This document shows positions 48,437 through 57,907 of a stretch of DNA of 64,000 nt, piece after piece. Source of the DNA: Cognaticolwellia beringensis (GTDB lineage Bacteria; Pseudomonadota; Gammaproteobacteria; Enterobacterales; Alteromonadaceae). The position numbers and the translations under genes are program-made. The stretch is taken from positions 1,550,001 through 1,614,000 of the forward strand of contig NZ_CP020465.1 of NCBI RefSeq assembly GCF_002076895.1. The letters are read 5' to 3'. Position 1 is the stretch's first letter. Every line of letters starts with the position of its first letter. The notes under the pieces were generated by a model, which saw only the letters and a program-made list of their open reading frames with translations, was not told the origin of the DNA and did no database searches.

Positions 48437-50641
48437 TTAATCCTTGCTTACATTCGTTAAAATATTACTCGCTAATTGATTACGACCATTGTGCTTCGCC
48501 TGATAGAGTTGCTCGTCCGCAAGACTGATCCAGTCATCAATATCTGCAGAAAACTTAGCGTTAGCGGTTACCACACCAATAGAAATAGTAATACCGACAA
48601 ATTGATGAGATAGGTGCGGGAAGCTATGCTGTGCTAATTCTTCACGAAACTCTTCGAGTTTTTGTATTACACCGTTTTGATCATCCGATTGTGTAACAAT
48701 AATAAACTCTTCGCCGCCAAAGCGAGCAACAATATCACTGCGGCGATCAAATTTACGTTTCATAACACCACTAATATACGCTAAACAGTTATCACCAATT
48801 AAATGGCCGTATTCATCATTCAATTTTTTAAAGTGGTCAAGATCTAGCATAGCAACCACCATGGCAGCATTATTCCTCGACAATATGGCTTGGAGTTCAC
48901 TAAATTTATCTTCTAAATATCGGCGATTATATAGGCCTGTTAAGCTATCTATATTGGCTAATTCTTTCAGCGCTTTATTGGCTTTATTTAGGTCTTTAGT
49001 GCGCTTGCTAACTTTTTCCTCTAAAATAAACTGCTGTTTTAATAGCTTTTCTTTCGACTGCTGTAATTCATCATATAACGTCAAAAATTCAGTTGGGGCA
49101 TCATAAGGAATGGCTTTGTAGCCTGTTTTACCATCACCATGAGCAAGCTCATTTAAAGCAAATACTAAAGGTTTATTTAATGTATTAGCAAATTGATTTG
49201 CTAATAAAACCACCAACATAAAAATTAAAAATAACGAGATAAAAATGGTCAAGTATTGTTGTTCAATTAACTTTAAAATTTGCTTATGTTCAATCAAAAC
49301 AAATATTTTCCAACCATTATTCAAGGTTACTTGGCGGTATAAGTAACGTATGTTATTTGAGCCATTACTCTCAATTATCATGAAATTATTTGAGTTAGTA
49401 TGTTGATTAAAAGTGAAATTAAATTTCGATAATTGAGATAAGCCTAAGCTAGATTCAGCATATATTACATTGTCATTACCATCAGTTAAAACGACATCAA
49501 TCTCTCGATCGTTCGCTGCATAACTATTAACTTTTTCAAACAAGTTAAGATTTAAGGACCCTTCGACAACGCCAGCCGGCTCATTATTATTTTTGACATA
49601 AATTGGAGCACTGATGGCAATAATAGGATCTGCGCCGAATCCTCTCCCGAGGAAAACGGGCGAGACATAAACCGATTGATTAAAAAATGCTTCGGTAAAA
49701 TAAGAGCGGTCAGCAACACTTACGCCACTTTGGGGTATATCTTTCATTAAAATTCGCGGGGAAGAGGCTACAATATTTGCCTCTTGATTCGTCACCAACA
49801 TAGTTATAAAACCTGGATACAACTGATGAATTTTAACTAAGGCGTCATTATAGCGGCTGGGCTCAATAGCAGAGAGTTCATTAGCAATTTGCGCAACGGC
49901 TTTTGTGTGATCATCAACATAACTTTCTACAATTCGACCTAAATATTGACTACTAATATCGATTTTATCTTCAATTTGTTGCTGTTGTATCTCATTTAAG
50001 TTACGGCTTAAAAACAAACAAACACCGATGACAAAAAAAGCCGACATTATCCATAGAATATAGTGTAAGTATTGCTTTAGGTTTTTCATTAGCTTTGGTT
50101 GTTGTGACTTTACCCAGCCGTTCAATTTATCACTGAAGACAAAAATAAAGATGACACCTAGAGCAGTATAAAAAACCGCATTAATACTCTGCTTAAACAA
50201 AGAGAACAGTAAATACTCTTGTGACTCTGATGTATTAAGCCAGATTATCACCGCGGTCATTGGCATACCTATAATAAGCCAATATAAAAAATCAGCCGTA
50301 GGTAAATACCAGCCTCTCCCGCGCATGTAAGAGATAAAAAGTGCTTCACAACCGAAGGTTAAAAAACCAAAAGGATGGCCCCAAAGAACCAACAGCGGCG
50401 CGACACAAATCAAAGCACAGAGTAATGTTAGTGCAGGTCGAAGATAAGCAGCGGCAATAATAAAAGCCAGATTTCCGATAACTAATGAAACACTGTAGGC
50501 AAGTTCAATAGGATAACTATTGAGCGCTGCGCCAAATAAACCTAACGCTAAGGCTAATATGATGAGGCGGGATTGGCTAGATTTGGCTTCAACGATTTCT
50601 TCGTCAAGCGGTAATGCAGTCTTAATAGGCGCAATAGCCAT
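48437..50641 (-). CDS. Membrane-anchored diguanylate cyclase
   Basis: The protein is predicted to make cyclic di-GMP. About six or seven N-terminal membrane helices (about 27-215, MASE-like) precede a periplasmic sensor of Cache/CHASE type (about 218-445), a further membrane helix (about 447-470), a coiled coil (about 510-560) and a GGDEF domain (about 565-725). The active site is GGEEF at 642-646 and an RxxD inhibitory site (R633-D636) is intact, so product inhibition is expected. No EAL domain is present. The ligand is unknown. Confidence 0.9.
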   Translation of the reverse strand: MAIAPIKTALPLDEEIVEAKSSQSRLIILALALGLFGAALNSYPIELAYSVSLVIGNLAFIIAAAYLRPALTLLCALICVAPLLVLWGHPFGFLTFGCEALFISYMRGRGWYLPTADFLYWLIIGMPMTAVIIWLNTSESQEYLLFSLFKQSINAVFYTALGVIFIFVFSDKLNGWVKSQQPKLMKNLKQYLHYILWIMSAFFVIGVCLFLSRNLNEIQQQQIEDKIDISSQYLGRIVESYVDDHTKAVAQIANELSAIEPSRYNDALVKIHQLYPGFITMLVTNQEANIVASSPRILMKDIPQSGVSVADRSYFTEAFFNQSVYVSPVFLGRGFGADPIIAISAPIYVKNNNEPAGVVEGSLNLNLFEKVNSYAANDREIDVVLTDGNDNVIYAESSLGLSQLSKFNFTFNQHTNSNNFMIIESNGSNNIRYLYRQVTLNNGWKIFVLIEHKQILKLIEQQYLTIFISLFLIFMLVVLLANQFANTLNKPLVFALNELAHGDGKTGYKAIPYDAPTEFLTLYDELQQSKEKLLKQQFILEEKVSKRTKDLNKANKALKELANIDSLTGLYNRRYLEDKFSELQAILSRNNAAMVVAMLDLDHFKKLNDEYGHLIGDNCLAYISGVMKRKFDRRSDIVARFGGEEFIIVTQSDDQNGVIQKLEEFREELAQHSFPHLSHQFVGITISIGVVTANAKFSADIDDWISLADEQLYQAKHNGRNQLASNILTNVSKD

Positions 50642-50811
50642 AGATTATGAAACACTCCAATCGAGATTAAGTTGCTATTATGCAAACGGTATAATTGAGG
50701 ACATAGCTCCTGACATTAAGTCCTTTTGCACAGCCAGAGAATTTTGATAACGGCCTGTGATAACTGCCTGTATAATATTTATATAGCGATTGTTATAGTG
50801 CATTAAATACA

Positions 50812-50841
50812 AAAGCCCTGTCAATATTATTGCAGGGCTTT
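50812..50841 (-). terminator. Terminator after fabY-like gene
   Basis: AAAGCCCTG closes on CAGGGCTTT (9 bp) with T residues following on the minus strand, 28 bp past the stop codon. Confidence 0.8.
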
Positions 50842-50869
50842 GTAGAAAACTATCTTTGTTTAATTAAGG

Positions 50870-52765
50870 TTAAACCATATCGGCAAACGGGTTCTTTACT
50901 GGTAGTACTATTTTATTGGCGAAACCAGTAACACTAATATCTTCATCGGTTATGGTAACGTCATCATCCATCAAGGTACCGTCACCAAAACGGTAAATAA
51001 TTTGAAAATCACCGTTATCGGCTTGAGTTTGATATTTGATTCTAGCTTGTTCTACAACCTTCGCTTTATCATGGTAACTTTCCATGGCATGGCTACCGTG
51101 ACGTTTTTCCATCATCGCCAAAGTTACGGCTGGTGAAAATAAAGTCGCTGTGGCGTTATTGCCACCAAAGCCTTTTGAGTTAATAAATGCCACATCCATG
51201 TTGTCACAATACCAATGCTCTGTAGCGATATTTAAGCGCTCGTTATAAACGTCATCAGCCACTTTATCAATAGTAGTTATACCTGGCATAATATTGTGAG
51301 CAAACACACCTAGCGCCATCGCTACTTGATCGCCACTTGCTGGACCAATAGTGTGACCAACAAAAGCTTTTGGTGCGGCTACTGGCCAATTGTTAATATC
51401 AAAACTTCTTGCGACACGGTCATAAATTAATGACTCAGTAACACGGTTTTGTGGCGTACTTGAACCATGGGCCAATATAAAACTACGTTGTTGCACTGCT
51501 TCAGCACCCACAATAGATTTAGCCAATGCAACTGATTTCGCCATCGTAATATAATTGCCTGGACCAGGCGCAGTAATCGACTTTTTAATACCATCAGCAT
51601 TGGTAAAAACGTCAGCCACTGAGCCTAAAACATTAGCACCAAGTTCGAGTGTTAAGGCATCATCCATTATCACAATAAACTGAGCTGCTTCACCGATAGT
51701 AAAACCACAGTTATTACCGAATGGACGACTGGTACGACGATGATCAGCAACACCGTTACCATCAATTTTTTTCAAACCTTCTTCATTGGCCAATGCACTC
51801 ATATTGCCAAAACCTTCAACAACTTCCGGCGTAACAGCACAATCATTACTACCAACAATCGCCAAACGAATGCGACCCGCTTGTATATCTTGTACGGCTG
51901 CTTTTAAGTTATATAGAAACGTGGCACATGCGCCCGTAGAGGTAAATGTTGTGCCTACACTGCCCGTAACATAAGCATTGATAAAATCAGTCGACATGGT
52001 ATTTAAACCTAGCGCTAAATTTTTTGTTGATACACGCTCGCCTTGTTGACGGCTTTGCATCATGCCACCAAAACCTTCTGCTTGGGTTTGGCCAAAAACA
52101 GAAGCTGAATAAGTGCCAATTTCATCTGGGCTTATTCTGTCAACAATTTCATTCCAGCTATAACCTGTAGAGTGAATAGCGTCTGCTGCGCCAAAAATAG
52201 TGGCTTGCAAACCACGTGGCTGATAGCGGCTATTATATAAACTCGCGGGTTTGAAGCCGGTGGGGAATTGTCCTGCAGCTTTTATTGGGTTATCACGAGT
52301 TGAGTCATGTTTAACTTCAATTTCACCGGCAATTTCTACACGAACGCGTTTATCTTCTAATTCGGTAATTTTCCATGAACGAGGTAATGGGCTCGGTAAA
52401 TCACGAGCACGGGTTTCAAAACTAATTCCGTTATCGCCGGTATCCATGGTGAGTTTTTGCTGCCATGGCGTGGCATCAGGATTAAAGTGTTCATGTTCAA
52501 TCTTACGGATCAATGTTCCGGCTAAAATTTCTTCGCCAAAACGTTGTTCAACGTCAGACTTATCAACAACATTACCTTCAGCGTCAACTAGATTGCCATC
52601 TTGGCTAGTTAATAAGTTCATTAACGTTGCTAAGCCGACAAAAGTTTCTTGCCGAGCTTCAGCATTTAATTTATCAATAACAATGCGGCGAAAGCCTTGA
52701 TGAAATGATGTTCTACCAGCAGCATTAATGCCACCCATGCCAACTATAATCGGTAACGCAGTCAT
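50870..52765 (-). CDS. fabY: FabY-like beta-ketoacyl-ACP synthase
   Basis: FabY of Pseudomonas aeruginosa is a beta-ketoacyl-ACP synthase of about 630 residues that starts fatty-acid synthesis. This 631-residue protein has the thiolase-fold core with catalytic C280 (STGACATFLYN), H433 (ILAHGSSTPQN) and H471 (FVGHTIGPASGD), plus the long N-terminal extension (about 1-190) that distinguishes this class from FabB and FabF. It is monocistronic and divergent from a GlxA-type regulator. Assignment is by length and motif order; it could instead feed a specialised lipid pathway. Confidence 0.85.
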   Translation of the reverse strand: MTALPIIVGMGGINAAGRTSFHQGFRRIVIDKLNAEARQETFVGLATLMNLLTSQDGNLVDAEGNVVDKSDVEQRFGEEILAGTLIRKIEHEHFNPDATPWQQKLTMDTGDNGISFETRARDLPSPLPRSWKITELEDKRVRVEIAGEIEVKHDSTRDNPIKAAGQFPTGFKPASLYNSRYQPRGLQATIFGAADAIHSTGYSWNEIVDRISPDEIGTYSASVFGQTQAEGFGGMMQSRQQGERVSTKNLALGLNTMSTDFINAYVTGSVGTTFTSTGACATFLYNLKAAVQDIQAGRIRLAIVGSNDCAVTPEVVEGFGNMSALANEEGLKKIDGNGVADHRRTSRPFGNNCGFTIGEAAQFIVIMDDALTLELGANVLGSVADVFTNADGIKKSITAPGPGNYITMAKSVALAKSIVGAEAVQQRSFILAHGSSTPQNRVTESLIYDRVARSFDINNWPVAAPKAFVGHTIGPASGDQVAMALGVFAHNIMPGITTIDKVADDVYNERLNIATEHWYCDNMDVAFINSKGFGGNNATATLFSPAVTLAMMEKRHGSHAMESYHDKAKVVEQARIKYQTQADNGDFQIIYRFGDGTLMDDDVTITDEDISVTGFANKIVLPVKNPFADMV

Positions 52766-52836
52766 GAAAAATCTCTTAAAATTAAAGCAAATATATTTAT
52801 ATAGCTCAGTGTAAGAGTTAACTCAAAAAAATAATA

Positions 52837-52863
52837 TGTATAAATAGCCATAAAACATGTCAA
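52837..52863 (-). promoter_or_regulatory. Possible promoter of the fabY-like gene
   Basis: A perfect TTGACA -35 box lies on the minus strand at 52858-52863 with a TATACA at 52837-52842, 15 bp away. The spacing is short, so the -10 assignment is uncertain. Confidence 0.35.
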
Positions 52864-52886
52864 GATAGCCAAATCAATTAAATAGT

Positions 52887-53921
52887 ATGAGATCAGGTGT
52901 GCTAAAAGCAAAACAAAAACGCAATAAAGACCATCAAATTAACATAGCCTTGTTGCTCTATGATCATATGCTATCAACCAGTGTTAGCTTACCCGTTGAA
53001 ATGTTGCGTGCTGGTGAAGCTGTAGCGCGGCAAGAAAATCGCCATGCACCACGCTTGTCGATTGAAATGGTTGCTGAAAATATTAAGCCAATATCTACTC
53101 GCGCGCTAATTAAATTGCTGCCAGATACAGATATTGACCATGCACAGCGGCCCGACTTTGTTTTTATTCCAAGTTTATGGCGCAACCCTAGACCGATAAT
53201 TGCGAAACAACCGAAAATGTTAAACTGGCTCAGTAATATTTGGTCACAAGGCTCAACCTTAATTGGCAGTGGCACCGGGGTTTGCTTAATGGCTGAAGCG
53301 GGACTTTTAGACCATCACCCCGCCACAACACATTGGCATTATGTCGAGCAGTTTAAACGTGATTACCCTAAAGTAGATTTAAAACCAGACTTTTTTATCA
53401 CGCAATCTGAACGCACCTATTGTGCTGCTAGCTTAAATGCCCTAGCAGACATTGTTGTGCATATTATTTTTCAAATTTATGGCCAAAACGCTGCTCAACA
53501 GGTAGAACGTAACTTCTCTCATGAAATAAGAAAGCCTTACGAGGAACAACGCTACTTAGAAGGTGGGGTCGATCGACATCCCGACGAATTAATTAGCCAA
53601 ATTCAATTTTGGCTGAAAACGAACTTAAATTCTGAATTTACCTTAAATGATATTGCCCAGCAGTTTGGTATTAGTCAGCGCTCATTTACCCGCAGGTTCA
53701 AACTAGCGACAGGCATTAACGCTACGCAATATTGGCAAAAATTAAAGATACAAACAGCAAAGGAATTATTAGCGGCGAGTAATTTATCAATTCAAGAAGT
53801 GGCTTTTCAAGTGGGCTATCAAGACCAAGCAAACTTTACTCGGCTATTTAAAAGCATGCTAAATATAACGCCAAAAGCTTATCGAGCTATGGTAAGAAAA
53901 AAGTTATTTAGCAACGATTAA
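52887..53921 (+). CDS. GlxA-type AraC-family transcriptional regulator
   Basis: The 344-residue protein joins an N-terminal DJ-1/PfpI-like domain (about 18-205) to a C-terminal AraC helix-turn-helix domain (about 232-338). The first domain keeps a nucleophile-elbow-like GSGTGVCLMAEAGLLD with a cysteine; the second has LNDIAQQFGISQRSFTRRFK and IQEVAFQVGYQDQANFTRLFK. It is divergent from the fabY-like gene with 121 bp between, so control of that gene is a reasonable guess. Ligand unknown. Confidence 0.88.
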   Translation: MRSGVLKAKQKRNKDHQINIALLLYDHMLSTSVSLPVEMLRAGEAVARQENRHAPRLSIEMVAENIKPISTRALIKLLPDTDIDHAQRPDFVFIPSLWRNPRPIIAKQPKMLNWLSNIWSQGSTLIGSGTGVCLMAEAGLLDHHPATTHWHYVEQFKRDYPKVDLKPDFFITQSERTYCAASLNALADIVVHIIFQIYGQNAAQQVERNFSHEIRKPYEEQRYLEGGVDRHPDELISQIQFWLKTNLNSEFTLNDIAQQFGISQRSFTRRFKLATGINATQYWQKLKIQTAKELLAASNLSIQEVAFQVGYQDQANFTRLFKSMLNITPKAYRAMVRKKLFSND

Positions 53922-53929
53922 TGATTGGC

Positions 53930-54250
53930 TTATAAAGATTTTTCACAAAACTCACTGTGTAAAAAGCTAATTAACTTTACCACTGAAGGATTCGCGATAC
54001 TGTAAAATATAGTTTGAGATTCACGACGCGTTTTTACTAAATTATCTTGGCGTAATCTCGCTAAATGCTGCGATAAGCTTGATTGACTTAAATCGACAAA
54101 GTTATTCAGTTCATTGACCGACATTTCTTTCTCACCTAAATGACATAAAATCAATAATCGATTTTGATTACTCATCGCTTTCAATAAGTCGGCTGCCTGT
54201 GCCGCATTCTCTCGCATGTCGTTTATATCAATTGCTGCTAAATCAGCCAT
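53930..54250 (-). CDS. ArsR-family regulator, BigR/SqrR/YgaV-like
   Basis: This 106-residue winged-helix repressor has the ArsR core (SVNELNNFVDLSQSSLSQHLARLRQDNLVKTRRESQTIFY). Two cysteines, C36 (LLILCHL) and C102 (SEFCEKSL), are 66 residues apart, the same spacing as the C41/C107 pair of SqrR and the matching pair of BigR, which sense persulfide by forming a polysulfide bridge. No heavy-metal ELCVCDL-type site is seen. It is divergent from an MMPL-type exporter operon and probably represses it and itself. Persulfide sensing is inference. Confidence 0.85.
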   Translation of the reverse strand: MADLAAIDINDMRENAAQAADLLKAMSNQNRLLILCHLGEKEMSVNELNNFVDLSQSSLSQHLARLRQDNLVKTRRESQTIFYSIANPSVVKLISFLHSEFCEKSL

Positions 54251-54330
54251 TTATCACTCACTATTATTTATCGTAAAAATGATGCTACGGTGTAAGAATT
54301 ATCTATCCTTTATTTCTTGTTGGATATTAC

Positions 54331-54382
54331 ATTAGATACTGCTAATATAAAAGTATATTACATTTTCCTAATATAACTTTAC
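54331..54382. promoter_or_regulatory. Candidate operators between the ArsR gene and exporter
   Basis: ATTAG (54331-54335) is inverted as CTAAT (54342-54346), within a longer stretch ATATTACATT...CTAATATAA that recurs about 30 bp downstream (about 54355-54377). The second copy lies just upstream of a TATAAT at 54386-54391. Two related sites at the promoter fit a dimeric repressor. Confidence 0.4.
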
Positions 54383-54411
54383 TCTTATAATAAAATAGAC
54401 TGGAAAGCATT

Positions 54412-57009
54412 TTGAATTATCAACGCATATTAAACTTCGCTATTGAAAAACCGAAAGTAATCTACAGCATAGTTTTGCTAATAACACTGTTGAGTTTAGC
54501 CATGCTACCTCAAATAGTTATCGATACCGATCCTGAGAATATGCTCAGCCGAGAGGATCCAGCACGAATATTTCATAATCAAATAAAAACTGATTTCCTG
54601 ATGCGCGATATGATTGTCGTAGGTTTGGTCAGCAAAAATAGTATATTCATTCCTGAAACCCTCAATATTGTTGAGCAATTAACTAATAATATCCTTCAAC
54701 TTGAGGGGGTTATTTCACAAGATTTAATGTCGTTAAATGTTGTTGATAATATAAGTCAGATAACTGACCAGCAAGGCGTTAATCAGGGGGTGCTATTTGA
54801 ATACCTGATGAGAGAAGCCCCCACTACCTTACAAGCTAGTCAAGAAATTCAGCAAGCGGTAAAACGTTTGCCTATGCTAAATAACACCTTAGTGTCTGGC
54901 GACAACAAAGCGGTTGCGATCTATGTGCCGATTATAGCCAAAGACCAAAGTTATGCTATTGCCGAACAAATAAGAGCCTTAGCCGCTAACATAACAGCCG
55001 TTACACAAAAAGACTTAGCTTTTCACATCACAGGTTTACCCGTTGCTGAAGACCAGTTTGGCTACGAAATGTTTGTACAGATGGCCGTTGCAGCGCCATT
55101 AGCTGGCTTAGCGATATTTCTATTACTTTGGGTTTTCTTTCGAAATATAGCGCTGATCATTGCCCCTATGGTTGTCGCTATGGCAACGGTATTAATCATT
55201 ATGGGGAGCTTAATTGGCTTTGGCTTTACCGTTCATATTATGTCGTCGATGATCGCGATATTTTTAATGCCGATAGCAGTGGTCGACTCCGTGCATATAT
55301 TATCGGAATTTGCCGATCGTTTTAAAGCCGGTGACGACGCATCCAAAACCATTAAAAAAGTCATGGGACATTTATACAAGCCTATGCTATTTACCTCAAT
55401 TACTTCTGCGGTCGGCTTTTACTCCTTAATGTTAACGCCTATTCCGCCAGTAAAAGTGTTTGGCGCTTTTATCGGCAGTGGCATTCTATTAGCCTTTGTC
55501 TTAACCATTACTTATATTCCTTCGTATATTGCACGCATGAAGCCTGAAACCTTAGCCAAGTTACAAGCCGCAATACAGCAGATGGAACAAAAAGGCCGAT
55601 TAGCTAACAGCTTAGAAAAATTAGGCGCGTTTTCCGTAAAACGTACCAAGCTAATCTTAATCGCTTTTATTGCATTGTTTGCAGTCAGTTTAGTGGGTGT
55701 AAATCGCATTATCATTAATGACAACCCGATCAATTGGTTCAAAGCCGATCATGAAATTCGTATCGCCGATAAAGTACTTAATGAACATTTTGCCGGTACT
55801 TATGACGCATGGCTTGTGTTTAGCAATAACAACCTACAGCAACAAGATGCCTTAGCTAATTTTAATAACATCCTTAATGTGGCAAATAACGGCGCGACGA
55901 AAACGGCCATTTCACAAACTTACAATCAATGGCTAAATACCGATAAAAATGAAAAAAGAAGCTTCTTCACGCAAGATTTATTAATCCAACTTGATGACTT
56001 TAGCTTTAATGCCAACGCCCAAGAGCAACCTTGGCTCGAACAGCTTTATAGTATTAGCGAGCAAGCCAATAATGCCCAAAAAATATTTACTGACCCTGCC
56101 ATGCTTAATTGGTTGGTTAATTTACAAACGGCGCTGGTTAATAACGGCGATGTCGGTAAAGTAAATAGCTTGACCGATATTATTAGCACAGTGAATCGTG
56201 AGCTTAATTCTGGAGATGATAAAGATTTCGCGATTCCAAATAGTAGTAATGGTGTCGCACAAACCTTGCTGCAATTTCAGTCTTCTCATCGCCCACAAGA
56301 TTTATGGCACTTTGTGACCCCTGATTACCAACGCACGCTTTTATGGCTACAAATGACTAGCGGTGACAATCAGCACATGGCAAACGTGGTGAGTTGGGTA
56401 GACAACTATATCAGTGAAAATCCGCCACCTATCGACGTTCAACATCAATGGGCGGGTAAATCATACCTCAATGTTGTTTGGCAAGACGCGATGGTTAGTG
56501 GCATGATTGACAGCTTACTGTCGTCATTTGTCATGGTATTTATCATGATGATGCTACTGTTTAAGTCGATTAAATATGGCATTTTAGCCATGCTACCACT
56601 GACCTTTACTATTACGATGATTTACGGACTGGTTGGCTGGTTTGGCAAAGCTTATGATATGCCTATCGCGGTACTCTCCGCTTTAACACTAGGTTTATCA
56701 ATTGATTTTGCCATACATTTTATTCAACGAGTACGAGAACTTGAAGCTGAAAAACAAAGTCTAAGCGCAGCATTAGCCGCTATGTTTCAAGAACCAAGCC
56801 GCGCTATTACTCGTAATGCTATCGTGATTGCGATTGGCTTTACGCCCCTGTTGCTATCGCCGCTTATGCCCTATATCACCGTAGGATTTTTCTTAGCTAG
56901 CATCATGATTTTATCGGCATTAGTGACCTTGGTCTTGCTACCCGCTTTACTAACGCTGCTTGCTAAACGCAGCGCTCTTAAAGCCGATAAAAAATCACAG
57001 CATTCATAA
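54412..57009 (+). CDS. MMPL/RND-superfamily exporter
   Basis: The 865-residue inner-membrane protein has two repeats, each with a membrane helix, a periplasmic domain and a five-helix bundle, for about twelve helices in total. The first bundle has PMVVAMATVLIIMGSLIGFGFTVHIM and the second LSALTLGLSIDFAIHFIQRV, where D and H/E lie in the usual proton-relay helix. It lacks a separate membrane-fusion partner, as usual for MMPL/HpnN-type exporters. The start is TTG at 54412 with a GGAAAG site. It leads a three-gene operon with an outer-membrane-lipoprotein-sorting-like protein and a beta-barrel. Substrate unknown, possibly a lipid or hydrophobic compound. Confidence 0.87.
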   Translation: MNYQRILNFAIEKPKVIYSIVLLITLLSLAMLPQIVIDTDPENMLSREDPARIFHNQIKTDFLMRDMIVVGLVSKNSIFIPETLNIVEQLTNNILQLEGVISQDLMSLNVVDNISQITDQQGVNQGVLFEYLMREAPTTLQASQEIQQAVKRLPMLNNTLVSGDNKAVAIYVPIIAKDQSYAIAEQIRALAANITAVTQKDLAFHITGLPVAEDQFGYEMFVQMAVAAPLAGLAIFLLLWVFFRNIALIIAPMVVAMATVLIIMGSLIGFGFTVHIMSSMIAIFLMPIAVVDSVHILSEFADRFKAGDDASKTIKKVMGHLYKPMLFTSITSAVGFYSLMLTPIPPVKVFGAFIGSGILLAFVLTITYIPSYIARMKPETLAKLQAAIQQMEQKGRLANSLEKLGAFSVKRTKLILIAFIALFAVSLVGVNRIIINDNPINWFKADHEIRIADKVLNEHFAGTYDAWLVFSNNNLQQQDALANFNNILNVANNGATKTAISQTYNQWLNTDKNEKRSFFTQDLLIQLDDFSFNANAQEQPWLEQLYSISEQANNAQKIFTDPAMLNWLVNLQTALVNNGDVGKVNSLTDIISTVNRELNSGDDKDFAIPNSSNGVAQTLLQFQSSHRPQDLWHFVTPDYQRTLLWLQMTSGDNQHMANVVSWVDNYISENPPPIDVQHQWAGKSYLNVVWQDAMVSGMIDSLLSSFVMVFIMMMLLFKSIKYGILAMLPLTFTITMIYGLVGWFGKAYDMPIAVLSALTLGLSIDFAIHFIQRVRELEAEKQSLSAALAAMFQEPSRAITRNAIVIAIGFTPLLLSPLMPYITVGFFLASIMILSALVTLVLLPALLTLLAKRSALKADKKSQHS

Positions 57010-57019
57010 GGACAATATA

Positions 57020-57907
57020 ATGACCATTACATTTACCAAGCAAATGATGAAAGCCTCAAAACACAGCCGCCAAGTGGTACTGACGCTGAGCTTATTTTTG
57101 GCCAGTCATTTTAATCTGCATGCTGAAGTAGCACCTAGGTTATCCAATGAAAACGCTACTCTGAATGCAATAACAAACACGACAACAAACAAAGTTAACA
57201 ACATAATCGACCAAGCGAACCTAGCTTCATATTACGCTGGCGAAGATGGTAGTGCTGAAGCACGAATGATTATTGTAGATGAAAACGGTAATCGCCAAAT
57301 GCGACAATTCACTATATTACGTAAAGATATACAAGATCTTGGCGATCAAAATATGCTGGTATTTTTTTCGCAGCCAAGCAATGTCAAAGACACCGTATTT
57401 AGGGTCGAAAAACAACTTAAAAGCGACGATAACCGTTGGTTGTTTTTACCGGCACTCGACCTGGTGAAACGTATTTCTGCTGGGGATAAACGCACCTCTT
57501 TTGTTGGTTCGCATTTTTACTATGAAGATGTTTCAGGGCGTAACCCTAATGAAGATAACTTTACTTTAGTAAGCGAAGACAAAAATACGTACACCATTGC
57601 CGCCATGCCGAAAGATCAACAAAGCGTTGAATTTAGCCGCTATAGCGTAAAAATTGACAAGCAAAACTTTCTCCCGACAGAAACAATTTATTTTGATAAA
57701 AGTGACCAGGCTATTCGTAAAATGACCGTACTACTGGTACAAGACATTAACGGTATTCCAACGGTGATGAAATCTCGCATTACTAATCTACGTAATAATA
57801 GCTATACCGAAATGCAATTTCGAAATGTGAAATATAACCTTGGCTTACCCGACAATATCTTCAGTGAGCGCAGTATGCGCACGCCACCGAAAGCTTGGTT
57901 AGACTAA
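57020..57907 (+). CDS. LolA-like outer-membrane lipoprotein-sorting family protein
   Basis: The 295-residue protein has a signal peptide (about 1-35) and a LolA-like half-barrel domain that starts near 70 (ARMIIVDENGNRQMRQFTILRKD). The segment VRVEKQL-like, RWLFLPALDLVKRISAGDKRTSFVGSHFYYEDV is typical of the family encoded beside MMPL exporters. The ATG at 57020 follows an AAGGA site (57008-57012) ten bases after the exporter stop; an earlier in-frame ATG lies inside the exporter gene. It probably carries a lipid-like cargo across the periplasm. Confidence 0.82.
   Translation: MTITFTKQMMKASKHSRQVVLTLSLFLASHFNLHAEVAPRLSNENATLNAITNTTTNKVNNIIDQANLASYYAGEDGSAEARMIIVDENGNRQMRQFTILRKDIQDLGDQNMLVFFSQPSNVKDTVFRVEKQLKSDDNRWLFLPALDLVKRISAGDKRTSFVGSHFYYEDVSGRNPNEDNFTLVSEDKNTYTIAAMPKDQQSVEFSRYSVKIDKQNFLPTETIYFDKSDQAIRKMTVLLVQDINGIPTVMKSRITNLRNNSYTEMQFRNVKYNLGLPDNIFSERSMRTPPKAWLD

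Noticed and set aside
57279..57467. Short plus-strand frame inside the LolA-like gene
   Set aside because: Shadow in a second frame, not recognised.
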